From Sphingopyxis sp. LC363 (GTDB taxonomy: Bacteria; Pseudomonadota; Alphaproteobacteria; Sphingomonadales; Sphingomonadaceae), in NCBI RefSeq assembly GCF_000756385.1, contig NZ_JNFC01000067.1:86588-150587 (forward strand): a stretch of DNA of 64,000 nt, given 5' to 3'. Of the stretch, positions 16,823 through 25,093 are shown piece after piece. Position numbers and translations under genes: made by a program. Every line of letters begins with the position of its first letter. The first letter of the stretch is position 1. The notes under the pieces are model-generated. The model was not told the DNA's origin. It worked only from the letters and a program-made list of their open reading frames with translations, and made no database searches.

Positions 16823-17842
16823 ATGATGCGCAGCCGGCTGCTCCGACCCGATGATATCAAAGGCGCCTGGGCCATCGTGCCGACGCCCGCTACCGAAAAC
16901 GCCTCGGACTGGCGCTCAGAGAACACGGTCGACCTGGATGAAGCCGCGCGGGTGGTGAACGGGCTGATCGACGCTGGAATTGACGGCATTCTCAGCATGG
17001 GAACTTTGGGAGAGGCGGCAACGCTCACCCACGGCGAAAAGCTCGATTATATGCGAGCGATTGTCGATGCGGCCGGCGGCCGCGTTCCCGTGTTCGTGGG
17101 CACGACCTGCCTTAACACGCGCGATACGATCGCCCTGACCCGGGAAGCGCTTGCGCTTGGCGCCGACGGGACCATGCTTGGCATTCCGATGTGGTGCGCG
17201 CCCGCGCTCGACGTTTCCGTGCAATTCTATCGCGACGTCGCCGAGGCCGTCCCCGAAATGAATATCGCCATTTACGCCAACCCCGAAGCGTTCAAGTTCG
17301 ATTTTCCGCGGGCATTCTGGGCGCAGGTCGCGGAAATTCCCCAGGTCGTGACCGCGAAATATATCGGGGTCGGTACGCTGCTGGCCGATCTCGCGGCCGT
17401 GAAGGGCAATATCAAGCTACTCCCCATCGATTTCGATTATTATGCGGCGGCGCGGATGGTCGACGAGATCGATGCCTTCTGGTCCAGTGGCGCCGTTTGC
17501 CATCCGCTCGTGACGACGAGTTTGCGCGATATTGTCGCGAAGGCGAGGGCAAGCGGCGACTGGGCGGCCGCGCGGGCGCTGCAGGCGCGTCTGGGCCCCA
17601 CCGCCGCGCCCCTGTTCCCGAATGGGAGCTTCAAGGAATTTTCAACGTATAACATCGGCCTCGAGAAGGCCCGAATGGACGCTGCAGGGTGGATGAAAGC
17701 GGGACCAGTTCGGCCGCCCTATCATCTCGTACCCGAGCCGTTTCTGGCCGGGGCGCGCAAATCCGGCACGATGTGGGCCGATCTGGGACGCGAGCTGGAA
17801 CGCGAGCAATCCACGCCATTATCATTGGAGGCAATCCCATGA
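16823..17842 (+). CDS. nahE: trans-o-hydroxybenzylidenepyruvate hydratase-aldolase (NahE type)
   Basis: Class I aldolase of 339 residues in the dihydrodipicolinate-synthase superfamily. It has the Schiff-base lysine K179 (VVTAKYIG) and Y151 in [14 protein letters not shown]. The C-terminal segment [14 protein letters not shown] is typical of NahE, PhdG and PhdJ. Such enzymes hydrate and split the side chain left after extradiol cleavage of bicyclic diols, giving an aromatic aldehyde plus pyruvate. A BphC/NahC-like dioxygenase that could supply that substrate lies at the left edge. Two adjacent ATGs (16823, 16826) follow AGGAGAGGG. Confidence 0.9.
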   Translation: MMRSRLLRPDDIKGAWAIVPTPATENASDWRSENTVDLDEAARVVNGLIDAGIDGILSMGTLGEAATLTHGEKLDYMRAIVDAAGGRVPVFVGTTCLNTRDTIALTREALALGADGTMLGIPMWCAPALDVSVQFYRDVAEAVPEMNIAIYANPEAFKFDFPRAFWAQVAEIPQVVTAKYIGVGTLLADLAAVKGNIKLLPIDFDYYAAARMVDEIDAFWSSGAVCHPLVTTSLRDIVAKARASGDWAAARALQARLGPTAAPLFPNGSFKEFSTYNIGLEKARMDAAGWMKAGPVRPPYHLVPEPFLAGARKSGTMWADLGRELEREQSTPLSLEAIP

Positions 17843-19014
17843 CGAAGCTAGATTTGGACTGGCCTCACAATTTCAATGAGATTCCGAAGGAAGTTTTTGT
17901 ACGCAAGGACGTTTACGACACCGAACTGCAGCGCATTTTTCATGGCGAGGAGTGGCATCCGGTTTGCCATGAGAGCGAGATCCCGGAACGGGGGGATTTC
18001 AAGACGTTTCGTCTCGCCGGTATTCCCCTGCTGATCGCGCGCGGCGATGATGGTATCGTTCGCGCCTTCTTCAACGCCTGCTCGCACCGCGGGAACCAGC
18101 TCGAAACCGCTCCGATGGGTAACAAGCAGGAATTCGAATGCCCATATCATCGCTGGCTGTTCAGCACGCGGGGGGACCTGGTCGGGTGTCCGAACCAGCG
18201 CGAGTTCGTGCCTGGCTTCAACCGCTCCGACTATCCCTTGGCCCAACCCCGGATGGAGAGCGTCTACGGCGTCGTGTTCGTCACCATGTCCGCTCGAACC
18301 GAACCCCTTCTCGAATGCCTCGGATCGATCGTGGAAACGCTCCGCGAGCTCGTGGGGGGGGACGGCCGCCTCAAGCTGCTCGGCTACCAGAAGGTCCGGT
18401 ACAACACGAACTGGAAGTCCTATACCGACAATGACGGCTATCATGCACCGCTCCTGCACCAGGCCTTCAATCTCCTAAACTGGCAGGGCGGTAAGGGGCG
18501 CCAGTTCACCAGCACGAAACGGGGCCATATAGGCTTTGAATCCGAGCTGTCGGTTGCCCGTGGCGATACGATGCTCGAAGATCCGTCGATCATCGAGTTC
18601 AAGGGGCAGGACCCCTCCGTCGGATCCCGGATCGTCAGCCTCTTTCCGACCTTCGTTGCAACGAAGCATTTGGACGTTATCAACCTGCGGTTCGCGACGC
18701 CCATCGATCATGAGCGGGTCGAAGTGCATTACGCTTATTTCGCGCATGCCGATGACGATGAGGAGATGGTGCGGCACCGCTTGCGCCAAAGTTCGAACCT
18801 CTTGGGTCCGAGCGGCCTGATCAGCATGGAAGACGCGTCGATTTTTCACCGGATTCATATCGGGAACCACACGCCCGGCGCGGCCATCTTTCAAAAAGGT
18901 GTCCGTGACAAAGAGAAGATCGAGGACGAGTTCCTTCAGAACGACGAGAGCGGAAATCTTCCGAGATGGGAATATTATCGGGAAATAATGGGTTTCGAAA
19001 GGCGCGCAGCATGA
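17839..19014 (+). CDS. Rieske oxygenase alpha subunit, salicylate/anthranilate hydroxylase type
   Basis: Catalytic subunit of 391 residues, shorter than the first alpha subunit. Rieske ligands are C81-x-H83 and C101-x2-H104. The iron site is D199-x2-H202-x4-H207 ([10 protein letters not shown]). The PLLH arrangement and the length point to the NagG/AndAc/AhdA1c group that hydroxylates salicylate, anthranilate or related ortho-substituted benzoates. It is coupled to the nahE-like gene (ATGA at 17839) and to its beta subunit. Together they suggest that the aldolase product, once oxidised to the acid, is hydroxylated here (inference). Confidence 0.88.
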   Translation: MTKLDLDWPHNFNEIPKEVFVRKDVYDTELQRIFHGEEWHPVCHESEIPERGDFKTFRLAGIPLLIARGDDGIVRAFFNACSHRGNQLETAPMGNKQEFECPYHRWLFSTRGDLVGCPNQREFVPGFNRSDYPLAQPRMESVYGVVFVTMSARTEPLLECLGSIVETLRELVGGDGRLKLLGYQKVRYNTNWKSYTDNDGYHAPLLHQAFNLLNWQGGKGRQFTSTKRGHIGFESELSVARGDTMLEDPSIIEFKGQDPSVGSRIVSLFPTFVATKHLDVINLRFATPIDHERVEVHYAYFAHADDDEEMVRHRLRQSSNLLGPSGLISMEDASIFHRIHIGNHTPGAAIFQKGVRDKEKIEDEFLQNDESGNLPRWEYYREIMGFERRAA

Positions 19015-19508
19015 CCTTGGCGCCCGAAAACTTTAATCGCGCGCTCGACGACTTGCTCGTCGCGGACGCGGACGCACTCGACAGCAAGGATATGCAGCGC
19101 TGGCTATCCAACTATGTGGAAGAGGACGACGCATCCTATATCTGTCTGTCGCGTGAAAATGAGGAACAGGGGCTCGCGCTGGGCTTCATGTACGACGACT
19201 GCCACGCGCGCCTGCTCGACCGAGTGACCTATATCACGAAGATATGGGCCGGGACATTTCAGGACTATCGAACTCGGCATTTCGTTCAGCGCGTCGCGGC
19301 GGACCGAATTGATGATAACACCTGGAAAGCGCGGTCCAACTTCAGCGTGTTCATGACGCCCGAAGACAGCGGCGTGTCCGAAGTCCTCGCGACGGGGCAA
19401 TATGAGGATCTCGTTCGAGAAGGCGCGGATGGAGATCTTAAGCTTCTTTCCCGTCGCACCCTCCTCGATACGACGGTACTACCCCGCTATCTGGTCTATC
19501 CGATCTAG
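19011..19508 (+). CDS. Rieske oxygenase beta subunit, salicylate/anthranilate type
   Basis: Small subunit of 165 residues, starting in the alpha stop codon (ATGA at 19011). It has the SnoaL-like pattern typical of ring-hydroxylating beta subunits (a DALDSKDMQRWLSNY helix, and YLVYPI at the end). It carries no catalytic ligands. It ends the short operon nahE-like/alpha/beta; the next gene is on the other strand 68 bases away. Confidence 0.88.
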   Translation: MTLAPENFNRALDDLLVADADALDSKDMQRWLSNYVEEDDASYICLSRENEEQGLALGFMYDDCHARLLDRVTYITKIWAGTFQDYRTRHFVQRVAADRIDDNTWKARSNFSVFMTPEDSGVSEVLATGQYEDLVREGADGDLKLLSRRTLLDTTVLPRYLVYPI

Positions 19509-19576
19509 TCACACCTGGGAGCGATGGTGAGAGCCAGCGCCCTTGGATATGTACGTCATCGGGGTGACAACGGCCC

Positions 19577-20443
19577 TCAGGCCGTCGTCCAGTCGCGTGC
19601 GCCAAAATGGCGTTCGAGCATCGGGCGCATGATGTCCCATCGCTCAAGCTGGCTCCAGTGTCCCGACCTATCGAGAACATAGAGTTCGGCATGCTGGAGA
19701 TGCTCAAGCAGATAGAGGCTCGTATCGAGAGGGACGATCCGGTCCTGCCTGCCGTGAAAAATCAGCACGTCGTGCGGAAGCTTGCCCAAGATCGACGGCG
19801 GCATTGCAAGCGTTTCGATCCCGACCTTCATCGAATCGATCATCTTCGACGCGATGGACATGACAGCGGGATCGGTCGCAATTTGATAGCGCGACGATAC
19901 GATCTCTTCCATTCCTTCGAACTTGTCAGCGTCATAGGCGAAGCTGTGCATCAGCTGGCGATATCGCGCTGGGCGCGGATCGGAATAAAAGGAGAGCAGC
20001 CGAACCAACTCCGGCGTCCGCGGCGCCGGGGCACCTATCGACCCCATGAGAATGACCTTATCGAATCGTTCGGGCGTTTCGCTCAGAAGCTGCAGTGTCA
20101 GCGCGCCGCCCATCGAATTTCCGACGATATGGGCGCTGTCGATCTCAAGCGCGTCCATCAGTCCGAGGCATTGTTCGACGCGGACACCGATCCACGCCAT
20201 GACATTGTCCGGGAACGGATCCGGTATGGTGGACTGGCCAAATCCGATCAGATCGGGTGCGATCACGAAGAAATTTTCGGCGAGATCGGGCATTAGGTGG
20301 CGCCAGTTTGATGCGGCGTGCGCACCCGGCCCGGCGCCATGCAGAAGTAATATGGCAGGCTTCTTGGGATCGCCGGCGATCATCGTGTGCGACGTAAGCC
20401 CGCGTCCTTCGATTTTCTCTTCCCGGATGACATCCGAACCCAT
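19577..20443 (-). CDS. Second meta-fission product hydrolase (alpha/beta fold)
   Basis: Alpha/beta hydrolase of 288 residues, a distant paralog of the one at 5.3 kb. It has HGAGPGAHA at 35-43, nucleophile S110 (GNSMGG), D234 (GRQDRI) and H262 (SGHWSQ). The ATG at 20443 has GGGAGAG upstream. It is divergent from HpaH and HpaI, which process seven-carbon dioic acids. If it cleaves a ring-fission product with a carboxymethyl side chain, the product would be the HpaH-branch substrate (inference). Confidence 0.87.
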   Translation of the reverse strand: MGSDVIREEKIEGRGLTSHTMIAGDPKKPAILLLHGAGPGAHAASNWRHLMPDLAENFFVIAPDLIGFGQSTIPDPFPDNVMAWIGVRVEQCLGLMDALEIDSAHIVGNSMGGALTLQLLSETPERFDKVILMGSIGAPAPRTPELVRLLSFYSDPRPARYRQLMHSFAYDADKFEGMEEIVSSRYQIATDPAVMSIASKMIDSMKVGIETLAMPPSILGKLPHDVLIFHGRQDRIVPLDTSLYLLEHLQHAELYVLDRSGHWSQLERWDIMRPMLERHFGARDWTTA

Positions 20444-20611
20444 GAAATCTCTCCCTTCCGTCTTATCGATGGCATTCCATCCGACCTGGACATTGCACAA
20501 TGGCTATCGTGTTGTCCATTGTAAACTCTAGCGACCTGCCGACTGGACTCTCATATCTCATTGTGCAATGCATTTGCCAGATAAGCAATTGTGGGACGGG
20601 GAGTAGCCGAG
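20444..20611. promoter_or_regulatory. Divergent promoter region with two TTGCACAA-type half-sites
   Basis: Between the second hydrolase and hpaH. TTGCACAATG at 20493-20502 repeats ten bases of the right arm of the 1388 palindrome. TCATTGTGCAA at 20558-20568 repeats its left arm perfectly, with a degraded partner (TTGCCAGATAA) five bases beyond. The half-sites face each other about 55 bases apart, which would suit regulation of both genes. Confidence 0.6.
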
Positions 20612-21412
20612 ATGGACGACGAGACTGTTGCATCGCTCGCGCGTGAACTGGATGTCGCCGAGGCGAGCCAAACACCCGTCCGGCAGCTGTCGCTTCGCTT
20701 CCCTCAGATGACGATAGAAGATGGATATCGCATCGCCCGCGCGTGGGTTGAGCTCAAGAAGGCGGCGGGACGTCGGTCCATTGGCCGCAAGATTGGTCTG
20801 ACATCGCGTGCGATGCAGGCGTCTGCTGGTATCACCGAGCCCGACTATGGCACGTTGCTCGATGACATGGCGTTCGAGGAGGGGAGCGAAATTCCCATCG
20901 ATCGCTTCATCAATCCGAAGGTCGAAGTCGAATTGGCCTTCATTCTCTCCCGGCCGCTGGGTGGTCCCGATGTGACGACACGGGCTGTTCTCGCTGCCAC
21001 TGAATATGTAGTGCCCGCCGTGGAGATCATCGACAGCCGCGTTCAGCCGATCGACGCGGAGACCGGCAGCGCCCGGAAAATCCAGGATACGATTGCCGAC
21101 AACGCGGCGAATGCCGGGATCGTCCTCGGCGGCCGGCCCATCCGGCCGGACGCCATCGACCTGCGATGGGCCGGCGCCATATTATCTCGCAATGCCGTCA
21201 TCGAGGAAACAGGAATTGCGGCTGGCGTGCTAAACCATCCAGCGCGAGGGGTCGCGTGGTTGGCAAATCGCTTGTCGCAGTGGGGAGAAGAGTTGCAGGC
21301 GGGCGAAATCCTGCTGGGCGGTTCTTTTACCCGCCCGGTCCCTGTGTCGCGCGGCGACGTGATATCTGCGGATTATGGCAGGCTCGGCTCGATCGCGATG
21401 CGGTTTGTCTGA
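20612..21412 (+). CDS. hpaH: 2-oxohept-3-ene-1,7-dioate hydratase
   Basis: Hydratase of 266 residues, one shorter than E. coli HpaH as I recall it. It shares the diagnostic segments [41 protein letters not shown] and [11 protein letters not shown]. It hydrates 2-oxohept-3-enedioate to 4-hydroxy-2-oxoheptanedioate in the homoprotocatechuate meta pathway. The ATG at 20612 follows GGGGAG; an upstream GTG at 20591 is less likely. HpaI follows directly. HpaD, HpaE and HpaF are not seen in the window. Confidence 0.93.
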   Translation: MDDETVASLARELDVAEASQTPVRQLSLRFPQMTIEDGYRIARAWVELKKAAGRRSIGRKIGLTSRAMQASAGITEPDYGTLLDDMAFEEGSEIPIDRFINPKVEVELAFILSRPLGGPDVTTRAVLAATEYVVPAVEIIDSRVQPIDAETGSARKIQDTIADNAANAGIVLGGRPIRPDAIDLRWAGAILSRNAVIEETGIAAGVLNHPARGVAWLANRLSQWGEELQAGEILLGGSFTRPVPVSRGDVISADYGRLGSIAMRFV

Positions 21413-21413
21413 C

Positions 21414-22184
21414 ATGTCGTCAGCAAATCCTCCCAACCATTTCAAAGTCGCGCTCGCCGAAGGGCGGACGCAGATGGGATTCTGGCTGGCGCTGGCGAAC
21501 GCCGACATCGCCGAAATCTGCGCCGGACTGGGGTTCGACTGGCTCCTTGTCGATGCCGAGCACGGACCGCAAACTCTGCCCGGGATAATCGAGCAATTGC
21601 GGGCAATAGCGTCCTGCCCGCCCTGCGCTGCCGTCGTGCGCGTGCCTTCATCAGACCCCGTCGCGATCCGTCAAATCCTCGACTTGGGAGCGACGACCCT
21701 CATGGTTCCGATGGTCGAAACGGCTGAGCAGGCCTTCCGGTTGGTCGAAGCATGCCGCTACCCCCCATCGGGCAGCCGAGGCATCGGCGGTGCAAGGGCA
21801 TCGCGCTGGGGCGGCATTGCGACCCATGTTGCCGATGCCAACGAGCGGCTTTGTCTGATTGCGCAAATCGAGACGATTCAGGGTGTCGAGAATATCGAAG
21901 CAATCGCCGGCGTCGACGGGATCGACGCGCTGTTCATCGGTCCAGCCGATCTGGCAGCGTCGGCCGGGCTCTTGGGAAGCGCCAACCGGGAGCGGGTGCG
22001 CGAGCTCACGATGGGCGCGTTGTCCCGCATCCTTGCCGCGGGAAAGCCAGCGGGAATTCTGTCGCGCGATCTCGCGCTTCTCGATGCACATCTCGCCGGC
22101 GGCGCAAGCTTCGTCGCTGTCGGAATAGATGCGTTCGCCCTCGCCGATGCGGCACGCGGGCTGCTCGATCGATTCCGCCAGTGA
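21414..22184 (+). CDS. hpaI: 4-hydroxy-2-oxoheptanedioate aldolase
   Basis: Class II aldolase of 256 residues in the HpcH/HpaI family that yields pyruvate and succinic semialdehyde. The catalytic H50 is in the DAEHGP motif. The metal-site glutamate is in QIETIQG and the aspartate in FIGPADL. It starts one base after the hpaH stop. The succinic semialdehyde would need a dehydrogenase; none here is clearly assigned to it. Confidence 0.93.
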   Translation: MSSANPPNHFKVALAEGRTQMGFWLALANADIAEICAGLGFDWLLVDAEHGPQTLPGIIEQLRAIASCPPCAAVVRVPSSDPVAIRQILDLGATTLMVPMVETAEQAFRLVEACRYPPSGSRGIGGARASRWGGIATHVADANERLCLIAQIETIQGVENIEAIAGVDGIDALFIGPADLAASAGLLGSANRERVRELTMGALSRILAAGKPAGILSRDLALLDAHLAGGASFVAVGIDAFALADAARGLLDRFRQ

Positions 22185-22210
22185 CCGCGATCCGCGCGCC
22201 GGTTTTGGCC

Positions 22211-22238
22211 TTGCACAATAAGCAACGGATTGTATGCT
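22211..22238 (+). promoter_or_regulatory. Candidate promoter of the decarboxylase/flavoprotein operon
   Basis: TTGCAC at 22211-22216 and TATGCT at 22233-22238 are 16 bases apart. The stretch from 22211 to 22243 matches the one from 1403 to 1435 at 26 of 33 positions, including the TTGCACAAT core and the -10 region. Shared -35/operator overlap suggests that this operon answers to the same regulator as the one at 1.5 kb. Confidence 0.55.
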
Positions 22239-22317
22239 GTGTCCAAATAGGAAATCGGGAGCGGGCTATGCTAGTGCCGAATCGACCGGATACAGGCGGC
22301 CTCCGCCGGCGGGGGCG

Positions 22318-22941
22318 ATGACGTTGCAAAAGATCGTGATCGCGATCACCGGCGCGACAGGATCAATCTACGGTCTGCGTCTGCTGGAAATGCTGCGTGA
22401 AGATCCGAGCTGCGAAACGCACCTCGTGGTCTCCCAGGCAGCCGTGCTCAACATCCGCGAGGAACTGCCGCTAACGCTGAAAAAATTTGAAGCGTCGGCT
22501 GACGTGGTTCATAACATACGGAATGTCGGCGCCAGTATCGCGAGCGGATCGTTTCTCTGTGACGGCATGATTGTCGCGCCCTGCTCCATGCGCACCCTTG
22601 CGGCGATCGCCAATGGGCTCTCCGACAATCTGATCACCCGAGCTGCCGACGTCATGCTCAAGGAGCGTCGTCCATTAACGCTCATGGTGCGAGAGACGCC
22701 CCTGAACCTTGCCCATCTTCGAAACATGGCAGCCTGTACCGAAATGGGGGCGATAATTTTCCCACCCGTCCCGGCGTTCTACGCTCGGCCATCGTCGATC
22801 GACGAAATCGTCGACCATAGCTGCATCCGGGTCCTCGACCAGTTCGGCATCCATCGGGCCGCCGATCGCCGATGGACCGGACTGAAGGGCGCAGAAGTGA
22901 TGCCTCTGGCGCAGGCGGATAAATCGGAAAGGACAATTTGA
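22318..22941 (+). CDS. bsdB: UbiX/BsdB-type flavin prenyltransferase
   Basis: Flavin-binding protein of 207 residues that makes prenylated FMN, the cofactor of UbiD-family decarboxylases. It begins with IVIAITGATGSIYG and has the SMRTLAAIANGLSDNL helix and the PLNLAHLRNM segment typical of the family. A matching UbiD-type enzyme lies 3.6 kb downstream in the same orientation. GGGGGCG precedes the ATG at 22318. It could also support ubiquinone synthesis, but its catabolic context and a dedicated BsdC/BsdD pair make that less likely. Confidence 0.9.
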   Translation: MTLQKIVIAITGATGSIYGLRLLEMLREDPSCETHLVVSQAAVLNIREELPLTLKKFEASADVVHNIRNVGASIASGSFLCDGMIVAPCSMRTLAAIANGLSDNLITRAADVMLKERRPLTLMVRETPLNLAHLRNMAACTEMGAIIFPPVPAFYARPSSIDEIVDHSCIRVLDQFGIHRAADRRWTGLKGAEVMPLAQADKSERTI

Positions 22942-23513
22942 TGGCGGCAGTGCTGATGCGCCGGGAGCTATTGGGCGCCGGGGTTTTTTGCGCGGGTCTG
23001 GTTGGAGCCTCCCGCTTCCGGTCAGGAAGTGCGGCGGACGAAGAGGCCGTTCTCGTCGTCAGCCAGCCAAGGGTTGAGGAAAGCGAGCGTTTTGCCGCGT
23101 CCCTCATATCGTCTTCGAAAAAGTCTCTCGCGCTGGATGTCGGAAGCGGGCTGGATGAGTTGCTTGGCGACTGGCCCCGCGGCGCGCAGGTGATTGCAGG
23201 CCTGACCTCCGACCCCGCTGCAATGATTGCGGCCCAGTTGCTCATCGAGAGTGGAGCGGAGCCTTTGCTTCGATGGGAACATTCCTATGAGGCGGGCCGC
23301 TGGACACACCGCATCGGCGCCGCCCCCGGCTTGGGCGCGCTCCCGCAATATACTTGGCCCGCCGTCGTTGCGCAGAAAGTTCGCGATGAGCTGGACGGCC
23401 ACAAATCATCACCGCGCCGGGCCGCGTGCATTTCGGGGGAATGTGCACTCGCCTCGAATAGCCCCGGCCTACTTGTGACCTGGGCCTTTCGGCTTGCCGG
23501 AGAAACGCGGTGA
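22941..23513 (+). CDS. Exported protein of unknown function, coupled to the flavoprotein gene
   Basis: Protein of 190 residues that I do not recognise. It begins with two arginines and a hydrophobic stretch (MRRELLGAGVFCAGLVGA), like a signal peptide or membrane anchor, followed by a mixed alpha/beta sequence. A late CISGEC pair of cysteines lies near residues 158-163. It starts in the TGA of the prenyltransferase gene and ends over the GTG start of the flavoprotein, so it is tightly coupled to both. In Pseudomonas the p-cresol operon pchACXF also has an unknown ORF (pchX) before pchF. I cannot say whether they are homologous. Confidence 0.6.
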   Translation: MAAVLMRRELLGAGVFCAGLVGASRFRSGSAADEEAVLVVSQPRVEESERFAASLISSSKKSLALDVGSGLDELLGDWPRGAQVIAGLTSDPAAMIAAQLLIESGAEPLLRWEHSYEAGRWTHRIGAAPGLGALPQYTWPAVVAQKVRDELDGHKSSPRRAACISGECALASNSPGLLVTWAFRLAGETR

Positions 23514-25063
23514 GGCCGCCGCTGCCCGAGGGAATTGCGGCGGCCGACTTTTCACGGGCCCTCGATGAACTCGCAGGCGTCGTCGGCAAAACCTGGGTTT
23601 TCGTCGACGAGCTTCCGCTGTCGACTTACCGCGACGCGTATTCGCCGCTTGCCGATGGCACTCTGCTTCCTTCTGCCGCCGTCGCTCCGGAAAGCGTCGA
23701 ACAGGTGCAGCGGATCCTTGCCATCGCCAACAGCTTCCGATTGCCGATCTGGACCATCGGGACTGGACGGAACTTCGCATATGGCGGGCCGGCACCCCGC
23801 AAATCCGGATATCTTGTCCTCGATCTGAAACGGATGAACCGGATCATCGAAGTCAACGAAAAATATGGATATGCGCTGGTCGAGCCGGGCGTTTCCTACA
23901 TGCAGCTTTATCGCCACCTGCAGCGGATCGGCAGCAAATTGTGGATCGATCCGGCAGCGCCCGCCTGGGGCGGCGTCATGGGGAACGCGCTCGAGCATGG
24001 CGCCGGCTACACGCCCTATGGCGATCACTTCATTATGCAATGCGGGATGGAAGTTGTGCTTGCCGATGGCCAGGTCGTTCGCACGGGCCAGGGAGGCATC
24101 TCTAACAGCAAGCATTGGCAGATCAGCAAACATGGGCTCGGACCGCAGTTCGATGGCATGTTCACCCAGTCGAATTTCGGCGTCGTCACCAAACTCGGCA
24201 TCTGGCTGATGCCGGAGCCGCCCGGTTACAAGCCGTTCATGATCACCTTTCCACGCGAAGAGGATCTCGAGCAGATTTTCGAGATCACGCGCCCGCTCAA
24301 GGTGAATCAGGTGATCCCTAACGCAGCGGTCGCGGTCGACCTATTGTGGGAGGCCTCGGCGAAGACCACGCGGCGACATTATTATGACGGCAAGGGGCCG
24401 CTCCCGCCGTCGATCCGGACGAAGATCGCCGCGGACCTCAATCTCGGGATGTGGAATTATTACGGCGCCCTCTACGGACCACCGCCCATGATCGAGAATA
24501 ATTGGAAATTGATCGAGGAGGCATTCAGCAACATTCCGGGCGCCAAGTTCCACTTCGCGCGCGAGAATGATCCTGCGTGGGATTATCGCGTTAAGCTCAT
24601 GCGCGGCGAACCCAATATGACCGAGTTCAGCATCATGAACTGGATCGGCGGAGGGGGACACGTCAACTTTTCCCCGATTTCCGCGCCCGACGGGGCGGAA
24701 GCCTTGGCTCAATATAATCTGATCAAGAAACGCTGCCACGAATTCGGCTTCGACTACATCGGGGAGTTTCTGGTCGGCTGGCGGGACATGCATCACATTT
24801 TGATGATCATGTACAATCGGGCCGATGAAACGATGCGCAAGAGCGCCCACGATCTCTTCAGTCTCCTGGTGGATGAGGCCGCGGCGGCGGGGTTCGGCGA
24901 ATATCGTACTCATCTCGCCTTCATGGACCAGATTGCTGGAACCTATCGTTACAACGACGGGGCGCTTTGGGATCTCCATCACCGCCTGAAGGACGCTCTC
25001 GATCCCAACGGCATTCTTTCGCCCGGAAAGCAGGGCATATGGCCGAAGTCGGCGCGTCCCTGA
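23510..25063 (+). CDS. pchF: p-Cresol methylhydroxylase/vanillyl-alcohol oxidase-type flavoprotein
   Basis: Flavoenzyme of 517 residues in the VAO/PCMH family. Such enzymes oxidise the carbon para to a phenolic hydroxyl through a quinone methide. The FAD diphosphate loop is intact (GTGRNFAYGG at 84-93), as is the second glycine-rich loop (GGVMGNALEHGAG around 154-166). A GGGGHVNFSP segment lies in the substrate domain. The start is a GTG at 23510 overlapping the upstream stop. The neighbouring c-type cytochrome at 29.8 kb suggests a dehydrogenase (PchF with PchC) rather than an oxidase. Substrate could be p-cresol, an alkylphenol or a lignin-type phenol. Confidence 0.88.
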   Translation: MRPPLPEGIAAADFSRALDELAGVVGKTWVFVDELPLSTYRDAYSPLADGTLLPSAAVAPESVEQVQRILAIANSFRLPIWTIGTGRNFAYGGPAPRKSGYLVLDLKRMNRIIEVNEKYGYALVEPGVSYMQLYRHLQRIGSKLWIDPAAPAWGGVMGNALEHGAGYTPYGDHFIMQCGMEVVLADGQVVRTGQGGISNSKHWQISKHGLGPQFDGMFTQSNFGVVTKLGIWLMPEPPGYKPFMITFPREEDLEQIFEITRPLKVNQVIPNAAVAVDLLWEASAKTTRRHYYDGKGPLPPSIRTKIAADLNLGMWNYYGALYGPPPMIENNWKLIEEAFSNIPGAKFHFARENDPAWDYRVKLMRGEPNMTEFSIMNWIGGGGHVNFSPISAPDGAEALAQYNLIKKRCHEFGFDYIGEFLVGWRDMHHILMIMYNRADETMRKSAHDLFSLLVDEAAAAGFGEYRTHLAFMDQIAGTYRYNDGALWDLHHRLKDALDPNGILSPGKQGIWPKSARP

Positions 25064-25093
25064 TGCCACGCGACCCACGCTCCCAGGAGATTC

